A stretch of 64,000 nucleotides of DNA from Pseudomonas sp. MUP55 (GCF_034043515.1 NZ_CP138214.1:868001-932000); one strand, 5' to 3'; shown: positions 1-9,114, counted from the first letter of the stretch. Notes: generated by a model from the sequence alone, not told the origin. Numbers and translations are program-made.

Positions 1-1734
1 TGGCTGATGCGGGGCGTAGCGCCGTGCCAAAGGCTTGAGCGCGGCCTGCAACTGGACCTGATCATCCTGAGGCAGATAGCGCGAAGGGTCAGACTGATCG
101 CCGATCACTCGCGGCGTCAGGATGAACAGTCGCTCACGCCGATTGTTCTGCCGTTCGGTCGAAGAGAACAGCGCCTTGCCCAGCAACGGTATGTTGCCCA
201 GCACAGGCACCTTGCTTTGTTTGTCGGTGTTTTCCGTGACGTGGAATCCACCCACCACCAGCGAACGTTTTTCCGCCATCACGGCTTGGGTACTGACCTT
301 GCCCCGGCGTACATCGGGGCCCATACGCTCGGGGTTGGACTCGTCGAAGTTACCGTCTTCGATGTCTATCGCCAGATGAATCTGATGACCACCTCGACTG
401 GTGATTACCCGAGGAATCACCTGAAAGCTGGTGCCCACGGTGATGGGCAGGATCGTCGCGTTTTCAGTACCGGCAGTCAGGTATTGAGTACGGTTGAAAT
501 CGATGACCGCTGGTTGGTTTTCCAGGGTCAGTACTGAGGGGTTGGAGACCATGGTTGCCAGCCCGCGGGATTCCAGCGCGCGGATATCGGCGTAAAAGCG
601 ATCGCTGCGTCCGATCGATAGTTGCGAGGCGGTACCGGGCGCCATATTGACGCCGCCACGAAAGCGACTGTTCTGAAAGCCCCATCGGGTACCGAACTCA
701 TTTAATTGTGTGCGCTCGATGTCGAGGATGATCGCGTCGATTTCCACCAGCTTGCGCGCGACATCAAGTTGGCTGATCAGCTCGCGATACATCGCTTGTC
801 GCTCCGGCAAGTCATAAATCAGGATCGCGTTGTTACGCACATCCGCCTCGACGCGGATCTGGCTGGTGCTCACTGGCGCCCGAGGCGTAATCGACATGCC
901 GGTATCCGGGGGCGTAGGTGCGCTGAGCATCTGCCCCAGCAGCGGGTTGCTCAGGCGCGCAAAGCCGGGCGTGACAGGTGCGGGCTGGGACTGGGACGGG
1001 GTGCGTTGAGCCAGGCCGGAAAGCATAGTGGCAGAGCGCGGCTCCAAGAGCTTGCGCAGCATGCTGGCGACGCCAGGGATAACAATTTTTTCGCTGCGGT
1101 ACTCTACTTGGCGGTCTGCGGCATTGGCGAACTTCAGCGGGAACGTCAGCACACTCTGTTTTTCATCTGCGGAGCGACGCTGGCTGCTGAATTGCTTGAT
1201 CTGCTCGATGTAGCTTTTGGGGCCGGACACCAACACGATGCCGTCTTCCGGCAACTCGCCCCAGCCGAATCGGCTATCGAGCAAGCCGATATCGGTGAGC
1301 GCCTGCTTGAGGTCGGAAACCGTCTCCGAAGAAACTTCCAGTCGTGCAGACTCTTGTTGGTCCAGCGTGCTGATAAATAGCGTGTTGTTGTACATGTACC
1401 ATTGGAAACGGTGTTCGACGCCAAGCCTGTCCAGCAGTGACTGCGGGGTGTTCGCTCGGATCTTGCCATTGACGTCGCCCTCCAGCAGGCCCTCGATTTG
1501 CAGTTGCGTGCCGAAGGTCTGGGCGAAGTCTTCGAGTACTTGGCGCAGAGGTTTGTGTTCGGCCTCATAGGCGTAGGCGGTGTTTTTCCATTCCGTGGGG
1601 GTGGCGGCCAGCGTCGTGCCGATAGGGTTAAGCAACCAAGGCATCGCAATTAAGCAACCCCAACGAGCTCGTTTTGATGAGGTGCCTGATGGGTTCGCTT
1701 GCACATACTCAAGCTTGGGGGAGGGCGTATGCAT
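1..1734 (-). CDS. hrcC: T3SS outer-membrane secretin HrcC/RscC (partial, runs off left edge)
   Basis: Secretin of the type III secretion injectisome, forming the outer-membrane ring. The frame is open from an ATG at 1734 through base 1 (up to 578 codons) with no stop in the window. A basic start with a hydrophobic stretch (about residues 20-40, ending GTTLAA) suggests a signal peptide. It is followed by the N-terminal ring-building (N0/N1) domains and then secretin signatures such as VEIDAIILDIERTQ and VVGGFHVTENTDKQSKVPVLG, with PLLGKALFSSTE near the edge. It starts 14 nt after the hrpG stop, as the third gene of a hrpF-hrpG-hrcC unit. A later in-frame ATG lies at about 1644, but the earlier one preserves the basic n-region. 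Family and order match P. syringae Hrp1 systems; the SBW25 name would be rscC. Confidence 0.9.
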   Translation of the reverse strand, partial: MHTPSPKLEYVQANPSGTSSKRARWGCLIAMPWLLNPIGTTLAATPTEWKNTAYAYEAEHKPLRQVLEDFAQTFGTQLQIEGLLEGDVNGKIRANTPQSLLDRLGVEHRFQWYMYNNTLFISTLDQQESARLEVSSETVSDLKQALTDIGLLDSRFGWGELPEDGIVLVSGPKSYIEQIKQFSSQRRSADEKQSVLTFPLKFANAADRQVEYRSEKIVIPGVASMLRKLLEPRSATMLSGLAQRTPSQSQPAPVTPGFARLSNPLLGQMLSAPTPPDTGMSITPRAPVSTSQIRVEADVRNNAILIYDLPERQAMYRELISQLDVARKLVEIDAIILDIERTQLNEFGTRWGFQNSRFRGGVNMAPGTASQLSIGRSDRFYADIRALESRGLATMVSNPSVLTLENQPAVIDFNRTQYLTAGTENATILPITVGTSFQVIPRVITSRGGHQIHLAIDIEDGNFDESNPERMGPDVRRGKVSTQAVMAEKRSLVVGGFHVTENTDKQSKVPVLGNIPLLGKALFSSTERQNNRRERLFILTPRVIGDQSDPSRYLPQDDQVQLQAALKPLARRYAPHQP

Positions 1735-1748
1735 GGAGAGTTCTCTGA

Positions 1749-2141
1749 TTAATATGTCAGTGATCGTAGTGAAGTGGGAGGCACGCTTTTGCGAGGGGAG
1801 GCAAGGCGTGCTGCCACGGCCTGCCACGCGTCGCGTTGGTTCAGCATGGCTTCAAGAGAGTCAATCAGGTGCTCTTCGCCTTGATCAGCGCCCAAACACT
1901 GGATTAGCCAGAGCGCACCAGTGACGGGTGCTCGAGCGAGCGCGCCCTGGAAACGGTTCAGGCTTGCGCTTCCCACCCACATCCATGTTTGCAGTTGCCA
2001 ATCATCAGGTGCATGTTGGGTCAGTTGGACATTTAAGTACAAAGTGCTGCCATAACGCCGCATGACTATTTCAGCATCGCCTTCGCACAAATGGATCTGT
2101 TCTTCGTGACCGTTAAACCAATTGATAAGTAAACTGTTCAA
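1749..2141 (-). CDS. hrpG: T3SS protein HrpG
   Basis: A 130-residue acidic/neutral protein. By size, position and sequence character it is the HrpG homologue, a small CesT-chaperone-like protein which in P. syringae acts on the HrpV/HrpS regulatory circuit. It has no signal peptide or membrane segment. It starts directly after the hrpF stop (2142) and ends 14 nt before hrcC, so it is translated within the hrpF-hrpG-hrcC unit. Assignment rests on the conserved hrpF-hrpG-hrcC order as much as on sequence. hrpT and hrpV, which follow hrcC in P. syringae, would lie beyond the left edge. Confidence 0.78.
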   Translation of the reverse strand: MNSLLINWFNGHEEQIHLCEGDAEIVMRRYGSTLYLNVQLTQHAPDDWQLQTWMWVGSASLNRFQGALARAPVTGALWLIQCLGADQGEEHLIDSLEAMLNQRDAWQAVAARLASPRKSVPPTSLRSLTY

Positions 2142-2369
2142 TTACTGAAAGCTATCAAACGTCGTTTTGTACATCATATGAGCGGCACGGCCTTGTTCAT
2201 GCTGTGCTAACTGAGTATAAAAAGCGTCTCGCGATAATTTTCCAAACAGCGCGGAGAGTTCTCGCAGGTTTTCGGGATCTTGCACAGCGTGTTCCATCGC
2301 ATTATCGAATTGTTTATCGACAACGCTGCGGCTGTTTGACAGTTGAGGCGCCAATTTAAAAAAATTCAT
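2142..2369 (-). CDS. hrpF: T3SS small protein HrpF
   Basis: A 75-residue protein of the same length as P. syringae HrpF (about 74 aa). It is largely helical, with a DPENLRELSALFGKLSRDAF core, and related to small needle-chaperone-like T3SS proteins (YscE/PscE class). The start at 2369 is supported by TGAGGA about 8 nt upstream on the minus strand. A candidate hrp box at 2404-2431 lies 35 nt upstream, which would make hrpF the first gene of a second HrpL-dependent operon (hrpF-hrpG-hrcC). The coding region is visibly more AT-rich than the core genome around it. Confidence 0.8.
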   Translation of the reverse strand: MNFFKLAPQLSNSRSVVDKQFDNAMEHAVQDPENLRELSALFGKLSRDAFYTQLAQHEQGRAAHMMYKTTFDSFQ

Positions 2370-2403
2370 ATTTTTTTCCTCATGTGTTTTTGCGGTCGCT
2401 TTG

Positions 2404-2431
2404 GTTGTGGTTTCCTCTGGGAACTAGTTCC
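2404..2431 (-). promoter_or_regulatory. Candidate hrp box upstream of hrpF (one mismatch)
   Basis: On the minus strand, GGAACT, 15 nt, then CCACAAC. The known HrpL (ECF sigma) consensus is GGAACY-N15/16-CCACNNA. Only the final A is missed (C). It sits 35 nt upstream of the hrpF ATG, where P. syringae also has a separate hrpC-operon promoter. Confidence 0.6.
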
Positions 2432-2479
2432 ACTATTCAGGGCTTCTGAAAGAAATCCTACATGGAATTATTTTTTTGA

Positions 2480-3058
2480 CTACGAGTTCTGACGCTTTTC
2501 AAGCGCTTCACGCATTGAATTCCAACTGATACGAAAGTTACCCTCTTCTGTTTGAAGCACAAGGGTTTGAGACTCTACCCTCTCGTCAGGCTGAAGCTTC
2601 CAATACTTGGAATGCTGACTAGCGAGGTACTGTTTCACAACTTTCATTTCAGGTGGATGGCAAAGCAGTATCGCGTTGACCTCTGGAAGCTGAAGCGTTA
2701 CCAAGTGTCTGAGCAGAGATGCCAGACGTTCTGGTTCTACCGATTCGTCGAGCAGTCTGTGAATGGCTTTATTGACGACCGCGGTGGCATACCGTTCCAG
2801 GTTGTCGCACATTTGCTGACGGTCATTTTCCCAGCGCTTGAGCTGGGCGTCGGCGCGCTGCCATATCTCAAAAGCGGCGCTCTCCAAGATTGCTTCACGT
2901 TCTTTATTGGCTTGGGCCATCAACTGATTGGCTTGGGCTTGGGTGCGGTTCAACAGCTGACTGGCCTGCGAAAAGTCAGCAAGGGTTTGGCGTGAGATGA
3001 GGGTTGGCGGTAGTCCAAGGTTGTCCTTATCTATTTCAATCTTGTGTCTACAGAACAT
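2480..3058 (-). CDS. hrpE: T3SS stator protein HrpE (HrcL/YscL family)
   Basis: A 192-residue cytoplasmic stator that links the HrcN ATPase to the sorting platform (YscL/FliH family). The N-terminal half is a long coiled coil (about residues 30-110, including QLLNRTQAQANQLMAQANKE). The C-terminal part is the globular FliH-like region (LRHLVTLQLPEVNAILL). I chose the ATG at 3058 because GGAG lies 6 nt upstream and the resulting length matches P. syringae HrpE. The longer frame from 3169 would overlap hrpD by about 120 bp. With this start it overlaps the hrpD end by 11 bp, indicating translational coupling. Confidence 0.85.
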   Translation of the reverse strand: MFCRHKIEIDKDNLGLPPTLISRQTLADFSQASQLLNRTQAQANQLMAQANKEREAILESAAFEIWQRADAQLKRWENDRQQMCDNLERYATAVVNKAIHRLLDESVEPERLASLLRHLVTLQLPEVNAILLCHPPEMKVVKQYLASQHSKYWKLQPDERVESQTLVLQTEEGNFRISWNSMREALEKRQNS

Positions 3059-3644
3059 CGCTATCTCCGTGCTCGTTTGAATGAGAGTGCGCGTCAGCAC
3101 CGGTAATGGCCGTAGCACGCCAAACGAACGCTTGGCAAAGTGTGTCCAATCGGCCGTTTCCATTTTCAAATGAAGCGTGGTTTTTTTCTGTTTCGAGTAC
3201 TCGTGTATAAGGGAAGCGCAGTTTCAGACGATGCCAGATAGCAGGTTCGAGCCAGTTATGTAGGAGTTGTAGCGGGTCATCATTGGGCAACAGCATGCCC
3301 GGGGGAAGCGCCTTGGAAAGGCGCATGCACCACAGCTGATTATCTTTGCTCAATGGAGGCGCCGCTGTAGGGTTGAACATGCAATGAATCAGCAAGAGTA
3401 TTAAATTGAGTTGTTCGGATGAGGCACGAACCAGTCGAAGTAGGGTGGGAGTAGGCGCAGCAGGTAAGCAAGGAGCAATACCGATAGCATTGAGGTTCAC
3501 CGGTACGCTCATGCGAGAAAGCCAATCGAGGGCAGCGTATTTATCGGCAGTCTTCCAGTCCTGGTGGGCGCATCGCCATGGGAATGCCCACCATTGAGCC
3601 CAGGCCACGTTCTCGTTTACCGGGTCGTTTCCACCAGGCATCAT
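3048..3644 (-). CDS. hrpD: T3SS accessory protein HrpD
   Basis: A 198-residue protein in the HrpD slot between hrcJ and hrpE. In other systems the family (YscK/HrpD-like) is a sorting-platform accessory factor. It is Trp-rich at the N terminus (WAQWWAFPW) and has no signal peptide. The start overlaps the hrcJ stop (ATGATG at 3644-3639). The last 11 bp overlap the hrpE start. The C-terminal tail (SHSNEHGDSDVL) is His/Asp-rich and low-complexity. Function is inferred mainly from synteny. Confidence 0.72.
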   Translation of the reverse strand: MMPGGNDPVNENVAWAQWWAFPWRCAHQDWKTADKYAALDWLSRMSVPVNLNAIGIAPCLPAAPTPTLLRLVRASSEQLNLILLLIHCMFNPTAAPPLSKDNQLWCMRLSKALPPGMLLPNDDPLQLLHNWLEPAIWHRLKLRFPYTRVLETEKNHASFENGNGRLDTLCQAFVWRATAITGADAHSHSNEHGDSDVL

Positions 3645-4426
3645 AAGATCGGATGGTCAGCTGGTAGCGTCGCCAAGGATGCTTGTTGTCGCCGATGGTG
3701 TAAGAAAAGCGCGCTGCTGGTTATTAGCACCAAACCAATCAGCAAGAATGTAACGCTGATGCGCCAGAACCCGACGTCATTTTCAGGAACAAGAAACGGG
3801 CCGAAATAAGCCATCTGTTGCTTTTCCTGATACGCCGTCGCAGGTATAAATATCACGGCAAGTTTTTGCGGGTTGTCCACGGCTGAGGTCATGCCGGGGA
3901 GACTGCTTGCTACCAGTCTGCGAACACGTGCTCGGGTATTGTCAGGGTCGAGGCGTACGTCGTGCTTTATGAAAACTGAAGCGGATGCTGGCATAATGGG
4001 TTCCCCTGGAGCGATACGTTCGGGGAGGACTACGTGCACTCGTGCGACAATCACACCGTCTACATTGGATAAAGTGGCTTCAAGCTCTTGCGAGAGGGCA
4101 TAGATGTAGCGAGCACGTTCTTCCAAGGGCGTTGAAATAACGCCTTCTTTTCGAAATATATCTCCTAAGGTCGTCCGCGCTAATCTAGGTAAACCTGCCG
4201 CTTCGAGGGTGCGCACTGCACGGCCGATGTCTTGTGCATTGACTGCAACTACAACGCCATCTTTGGCGGATGATTTTTGAGCGCGAATGTTCTTGTCGGC
4301 AAGCTCGGCAATGACCTCATTTGCTTCTTGTTCGGTAAGCTTACTGTGAAGTTCCACACTGTCGCCGCAACCGCTAAGCATAAACGCCAGGGCTAACAGT
4401 AACGCAACGGAGAGCAAACGATTCAT
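3641..4426 (-). CDS. hrcJ: T3SS inner-membrane ring lipoprotein HrcJ
   Basis: Lipoprotein of the periplasmic-side MS ring (YscJ/PrgK/FliF family). Residues 1-20 form a lipoprotein signal peptide with lipobox LSGC (Cys20). The two ring-building domains follow (for example LTEQEANEVIAELADKNI and DGVIVARVHVVLPER). A C-terminal transmembrane helix spans about residues 219-242, with a short cytoplasmic tail. The length of 261 aa is typical. It overlaps hrpD by 4 bp and lies 6 bp after hrpB, so hrpB-hrcJ-hrpD-hrpE read as one operon. Confidence 0.93.
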   Translation of the reverse strand: MNRLLSVALLLALAFMLSGCGDSVELHSKLTEQEANEVIAELADKNIRAQKSSAKDGVVVAVNAQDIGRAVRTLEAAGLPRLARTTLGDIFRKEGVISTPLEERARYIYALSQELEATLSNVDGVIVARVHVVLPERIAPGEPIMPASASVFIKHDVRLDPDNTRARVRRLVASSLPGMTSAVDNPQKLAVIFIPATAYQEKQQMAYFGPFLVPENDVGFWRISVTFLLIGLVLITSSALFLHHRRQQASLATLPADHPIL

Positions 4427-4432
4427 GTCGAT

Positions 4433-4792
4433 TTACTGCAAGTTAGAAATTTTATCAATGCATTGGGTCGCCTTGCCAAGGCTCTTTACCAAAATTTGCG
4501 ACTGGAATAATGCATTGGAAAGCTGATTAGGGAATTTTCCGAGCAACTCGTCATTTCCGTTCTTGCTGATAGCTTTTAGGGTTTTTTTTAACTGGTCTGT
4601 TGTATGAGCGAGCTCTGAGGAAGCAATGGTTAATATGTTTGAACGTTGCGAGGAAGCGGTGCTTGGCCAGGTTTGCTGGGTAAGTGCCGCCTTGAAGAAG
4701 TCCACATCCGCACTGGAAGCCGCAGGGGCGGTGGCATGCTCATTACTGTTGAAATCTCTACGATTCGATTCTACAACCTCTTTAATTATCAT
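4433..4792 (-). CDS. hrpB: T3SS inner-rod protein HrpB
   Basis: A 119-residue protein with a Ser/Ala-rich, probably disordered N-terminal half and a helical C terminus (LFQSQILVKSLGKATQCIDKISNLQ), the pattern of YscI/HrpB inner-rod subunits that anchor the pilus in the basal body. It is the first gene before hrcJ, as in P. syringae. The predicted start has no good Shine-Dalgarno sequence, so the N terminus is uncertain by a few codons. In P. syringae hrpZ (harpin) lies between hrpA and hrpB; no such gene is present here. Confidence 0.8.
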   Translation of the reverse strand: MIIKEVVESNRRDFNSNEHATAPAASSADVDFFKAALTQQTWPSTASSQRSNILTIASSELAHTTDQLKKTLKAISKNGNDELLGKFPNQLSNALFQSQILVKSLGKATQCIDKISNLQ

Positions 4793-4870
4793 ATAGAACC
4801 ACGCGTATGAATACTGATGGATAAGCGCCCGTTATACAATCCGGGGCATGGCTGCTTGGGGTATTGCCAT

Positions 4871-4894
4871 CTCCCCGACAAACGAGTCGGGGAG
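4871..4894 (-). other. Perfect 9-bp hairpin just after the pilin gene
   Basis: CTCCCCGAC / GTCGGGGAG with a 6-nt loop, 10 nt downstream of the pilin stop on the minus strand. No U-run follows, so it is not a standard intrinsic terminator. A role as a processing or stabilising 3' structure that raises pilin mRNA over hrpB is an inference. Confidence 0.6.
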
Positions 4895-4904
4895 ACGTAT
4901 TTTA

Positions 4905-5093
4905 TTAATTTCGCGCTTGAATGGTCGCTTTGTCGTAGCTGGCCTTCTTCGCGTCATTCAAGTCTTTTGCGGCTTGAAGCTGGTCCATTTCTGCGCGCAT
5001 TTTTTCATTTTCCATACTGCCTTCGATACCACTGCCAGCGTTAGGGAATAAGTTAGCGCCATAGTACGGATAGGAACCGGAACCTTGAATCAT
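4905..5093 (-). CDS. Putative T3SS pilin (HrpA-like)
   Basis: A 62-residue protein with a Gly/Tyr-rich N terminus (GSGSYPYYGANLFPN) and a charged helical C-terminal half (MRAEMDQLQAAKDLNDAKKA). This is the architecture of Hrp pilin/needle subunits, which polymerise through the C-terminal helix. I chose the ATG at 5093 because GGAG lies 8 nt upstream; an ATG 13 codons earlier (5132) has no ribosome-binding site. It is the first gene downstream of a perfect hrp box and occupies the hrpA position. Sequence similarity among Hrp pilins is weak, so the call rests on size, composition and position. Confidence 0.68.
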   Translation of the reverse strand: MIQGSGSYPYYGANLFPNAGSGIEGSMENEKMRAEMDQLQAAKDLNDAKKASYDKATIQARN

Positions 5094-5185
5094 GGTTATA
5101 TCTCCAATTTTCAATTTGAACGTTTTCGTCATGGTGGCCTAGGTCGAATGCCAGAGTTCATGGTTATCCATCTAGGGCCGCTAAA

Positions 5186-5214
5186 TGAGTGGTGTTGCAA
5201 AACTAATTGGTTCC
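5186..5214 (-). promoter_or_regulatory. hrp box (HrpL/RspL-dependent promoter) for pilin-hrpB-hrcJ-hrpD-hrpE
   Basis: On the minus strand, GGAACC, 16 nt, then CCACTCA, a full match to the hrp box GGAACC-N15/16-CCACNNA used by the ECF sigma factor HrpL. It is 93 nt upstream of the pilin start codon. The sigma factor gene itself is outside the window. Confidence 0.88.
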
Positions 5215-5332
5215 GGATATTCCAGTCTTGTCATTTCAAAGTGTTACATAATTTTCCGGCTGTTCTCTTCGTCACGTTCGCCCTGTTGAGCCGTGCGCTG
5301 TTCAGTAAGTCTGACAGCCAGGACAGCAGCCG

Positions 5333-6265
5333 TTAATCCTGATTCAACGATATGTCTAAGTGTTTCAGTCGGTAATACAACGTACGCTTTGGTACCCCCA
5401 GCTCCACCGCCACCGTATCTACGCAGTGCTGATGGCGACATAAAGACTCTTCAATCAATATCTTTTCAATGAACTGCAAACGGGCTTTCAGGTTAGTCTG
5501 TGTATAGCATTGCTCGCTTCCAGGGTTCGAAAGGGCCGGCAAGCCCAATACAAACCGTTTAGCGGTCGAGCGCAACTCACGAACATTGCCCTGCCAAGGG
5601 TGGCACAGCAGCTGTTGCAGCAATTCTCCAGACGGCGGTGGCGGCGGCGCGCATTTGAACTGGTCAGCCTCCTCACGGATCATTACCCGGAACAAGGGAA
5701 TGATAAGTTCGCGTCGATTACGCAGAGCTGGGAGCTGAATGTTGACGATATTCAGACGAAAGTAGAGGTCACGCCTGAAGGTGCCTTGCTCCACCATTTC
5801 GTGTAACGCATACTGGGCTGACGCTATAACGCGCATGTCCACAGGAATAAAGCGGGTCGAACCCAGACGCTCTACGCCGCGCGATTCCAGCACACGCAGC
5901 AATTTGGCTTGCAGGCTCAAGGGCATGCTATCAATCTCATCCAAATACAGCGTACCCAAGTGAGCGGCCTCGACAAAACCGGCGCGTGATTGCATCGCTC
6001 CGGTATAGGCGCCGCTATTGACGCCGAATAATTGGCTTTCGGCCAGACTTTCCGGAATAGCTGCGCAGTTCACTGCGATGAAGTTACCTCGTCGGCCGGA
6101 TAGACGATGAATTCGTTGCGCCAAGGTATCCTTGCCTGTGCCGGTTTCCCCCAGCAACAGAATGTCAATATTGAGCGTAGCAGTAGTGTTCAAGATGCTT
6201 TCAATATCGGGATCATCAATTATGGAAATTTCTGTTTCATTTTCCAGGTGGTCGACTCCCAACAT
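5333..6265 (-). CDS. rspR: Sigma54 enhancer-binding activator of the T3SS (HrpR/HrpS family, single copy)
   Basis: A 310-residue AAA+ activator of sigma54 RNA polymerase. It has Walker A GETGTGKD (39-46), a GAYTGA loop (85-90) in place of GAFTGA, Walker B LYLDEID (106-112), and a C-terminal Fis-type helix-turn-helix (VDTVAVELGVPKRTLYYRL). There is no N-terminal receiver domain, as in HrpR/HrpS. In P. syringae two such proteins form a heterohexamer that switches on hrpL; here one gene stands alone directly upstream of the pilin operon. The start at 6265 has GGAG 10 nt upstream. The symbol follows the SBW25 usage I remember. Confidence 0.87.
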   Translation of the reverse strand: MLGVDHLENETEISIIDDPDIESILNTTATLNIDILLLGETGTGKDTLAQRIHRLSGRRGNFIAVNCAAIPESLAESQLFGVNSGAYTGAMQSRAGFVEAAHLGTLYLDEIDSMPLSLQAKLLRVLESRGVERLGSTRFIPVDMRVIASAQYALHEMVEQGTFRRDLYFRLNIVNIQLPALRNRRELIIPLFRVMIREEADQFKCAPPPPPSGELLQQLLCHPWQGNVRELRSTAKRFVLGLPALSNPGSEQCYTQTNLKARLQFIEKILIEESLCRHQHCVDTVAVELGVPKRTLYYRLKHLDISLNQD

Positions 6266-6573
6266 CGAATGATCACTCCATAATAATCAGTGCTTCACTA
6301 CCAGGAATACGATTGCCGCCGCGCTCCAGTAGAGCTGAGTTTATAGTGGTGTCACTTATTGTGGCGGTCGTTATTTGCCTGGACTACGTAGGATAAGTTT
6401 GATTGTGAATGGAGTGCTTACTGTTTTTATAAAAAGTAAATAATTGAATAGGAAAACTCTGTAATTGGTTAAGCTATGTCTGAGATTGCGAGTTTAAATC
6501 ATAAAAATAGCCCACAAAAAAGCCGATGCACTGCATCGGCTTTCTTGTGGGCGGCGTAAACCCCCAAGTAATA
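6266..6573. other. Intergenic gap between ychF and the T3SS activator
   Basis: About 308 bp. It holds the upstream region of the activator gene (AT-rich, no clear sigma54 or hrp box found) and the ychF terminator at 6512-6551. I see no gene. The composition changes from AT-rich to GC-rich near 6570, marking the boundary of the T3SS island with the core genome. Confidence 0.6.
6512..6551 (-). terminator. Intrinsic terminator of ychF
   Basis: Stem GCCGATGCA / TGCATCGGC, extended by AAA/TTT, with a run of U on the minus-strand transcript (AAAAAA at 6516-6521 on plus). It sits 20-60 nt after the ychF stop. Confidence 0.85.
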
Positions 6574-7674
<1,101 letters not shown>

Positions 7675-7695
7675 GGTGTTTCCCCTCGGTAAAAG

Positions 7696-8280
7696 TCAGG
7701 CCTTCTGGCTGTGCAGGTTTTTCATCGCACGGTTCCATTCACCGGCGAAGATATCCGGCAGCACGCCGAGGGCAAAATCGATGCTGGCATCGAGTTTTTC
7801 CTGTTCGGCGCGTGGCGCACGACCCAGGACGAAATTTGAAACCATACTGGCAACGCCCGGGTGGCCAATGCCGAGCCGCAGGCGGTAGAAGTTATTCTGA
7901 TTACCCAACTGCGCGATGATGTCGCGCAGGCCATTGTGGCCGCCATGCCCGCCGCCCAACTTGAGTTTGGCTACGCCGGGTGGCAAGTCCAGTTCGTCAT
8001 GGGCCACCAGGATTTCTTCGGGCTTGATCCGGAAGAAGCCCGCAAGCGCCGCGACAGCCTGGCCGCTGCGGTTCATGTAGGTGGTGGGTATCAGTAGACG
8101 AACATCCTGACCCTGGTGCGAGAAACGCCCGGTCAGGCCAAAATATTTGCGATCGGCCACAAGGTTGATGCCTTGGGCGTGGGCGATGCGCTCAACAAAA
8201 AGGGCCCCCGCGTTATGCCGGGTCTGTTCGTATTCGGCGCCTGGATTTCCCAGGCCAACGATCAGTTTAATGGCAGTCAC
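7696..8280 (-). CDS. pth: Peptidyl-tRNA hydrolase
   Basis: Releases tRNA from peptidyl-tRNA that has dropped off ribosomes. It begins with [13 protein letters not shown], followed by the catalytic-His segment TRHNAG and [10 protein letters not shown], with [12 protein letters not shown] downstream. I place the start at the GTG at 8280, preceded by AAGGAAGGG, giving 194 aa, the usual Pseudomonas length. The longer ATG frame from 8349 adds a non-homologous 23-residue leader. It sits between rplY and ychF, the standard order. Confidence 0.96.
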   Translation of the reverse strand: MTAIKLIVGLGNPGAEYEQTRHNAGALFVERIAHAQGINLVADRKYFGLTGRFSHQGQDVRLLIPTTYMNRSGQAVAALAGFFRIKPEEILVAHDELDLPPGVAKLKLGGGHGGHNGLRDIIAQLGNQNNFYRLRLGIGHPGVASMVSNFVLGRAPRAEQEKLDASIDFALGVLPDIFAGEWNRAMKNLHSQKA

Positions 8281-8447
8281 GACAGGGGCCCTTCCTTTGG
8301 AGTTGTGGATAAGATCGCCAGACCGCGGTGCGGCGAAAGTGAACGACACTACATCATTTACTCAAGAGTAAACGCCGCGTTATCGCCCGCTTTCTCGCTA
8401 CGTTTCGGTCCGCGATGTTTCCTCAAGCTCCGACGTTACAGAGAGTA

Positions 8448-9050
8448 TTACTCTGCAGCGGTTTCGCCTGCTTCGTCTTCAGCTACAACACGTGGCGCGT
8501 GGACGTTGGCAACAGCCTTGTCGTCGTTGTGAGCCAGTGCAACGAACTCAACGCCTTTAGGCGCTTTGAGGTCGGACAAGTGAATGATGGTGCCGATTTC
8601 AGCTGCCGACAGGTCGACTTCGATGAATTCAGGCAGATCTTTCGGCAGGCAGGTTACTTCGATCTCGGTGGCAGTGTGGGAAACAACGCCGCCTTTCTTG
8701 ACCGGAGCTTCTTCACCAACAAAGTGCACAGGCACGATAGCGGTCAGTTTCTGGCCAGCTACAACGCGAACGAAGTCAGCGTGCATGATGAACTGCTTGG
8801 AAGGGTGACGCTGCATGGCTTTAACGATCACGTTCTGCTTGGTGCCATCGACGTTCAGTTCGATAACGTGGCTGTAGGCCGCTTCGTTTTCGAACAGCTT
8901 GGCGATTTCCTTGGCCAGAATGGTCACGGATTCAGCAGGCTTGTTACCACCGTAAACAACGGCTGGGATGTTGGCGGCGTGACGCAGGCGGCGGCTCGCA
9001 CCTTTCCCCAGGTCAGTACGCGCTTGAGCGTTCAGAGTAAAATCGTTCAT
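8448..9050 (-). CDS. rplY: 50S ribosomal protein L25/general stress protein Ctc
   Basis: A 5S rRNA-binding protein of the large subunit. At 200 aa it is the long Ctc form. The N-terminal L25 beta-barrel ([20 protein letters not shown]) is followed by a TL5-type C-terminal domain and an Ala/Glu-rich acidic tail ([20 protein letters not shown]). It is separated from upstream prs by an intrinsic terminator, so it either has its own promoter in the short gap or depends on read-through. Confidence 0.96.
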   Translation of the reverse strand: MNDFTLNAQARTDLGKGASRRLRHAANIPAVVYGGNKPAESVTILAKEIAKLFENEAAYSHVIELNVDGTKQNVIVKAMQRHPSKQFIMHADFVRVVAGQKLTAIVPVHFVGEEAPVKKGGVVSHTATEIEVTCLPKDLPEFIEVDLSAAEIGTIIHLSDLKAPKGVEFVALAHNDDKAVANVHAPRVVAEDEAGETAAE

Positions 9051-9114
9051 GTTGTATCTCCAAAATAGCCATCATCGAGGGGCGTTTGCGACCAGCGCCG
9101 AACTCGACATGGGC

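Noticed and set aside
1146..1649. A 167-codon minus frame starting at 1649 in the secretin region
   Set aside because: It lies in the wrong frame relative to the continuous hrcC reading frame that carries the secretin motifs from 1734 to the window edge.
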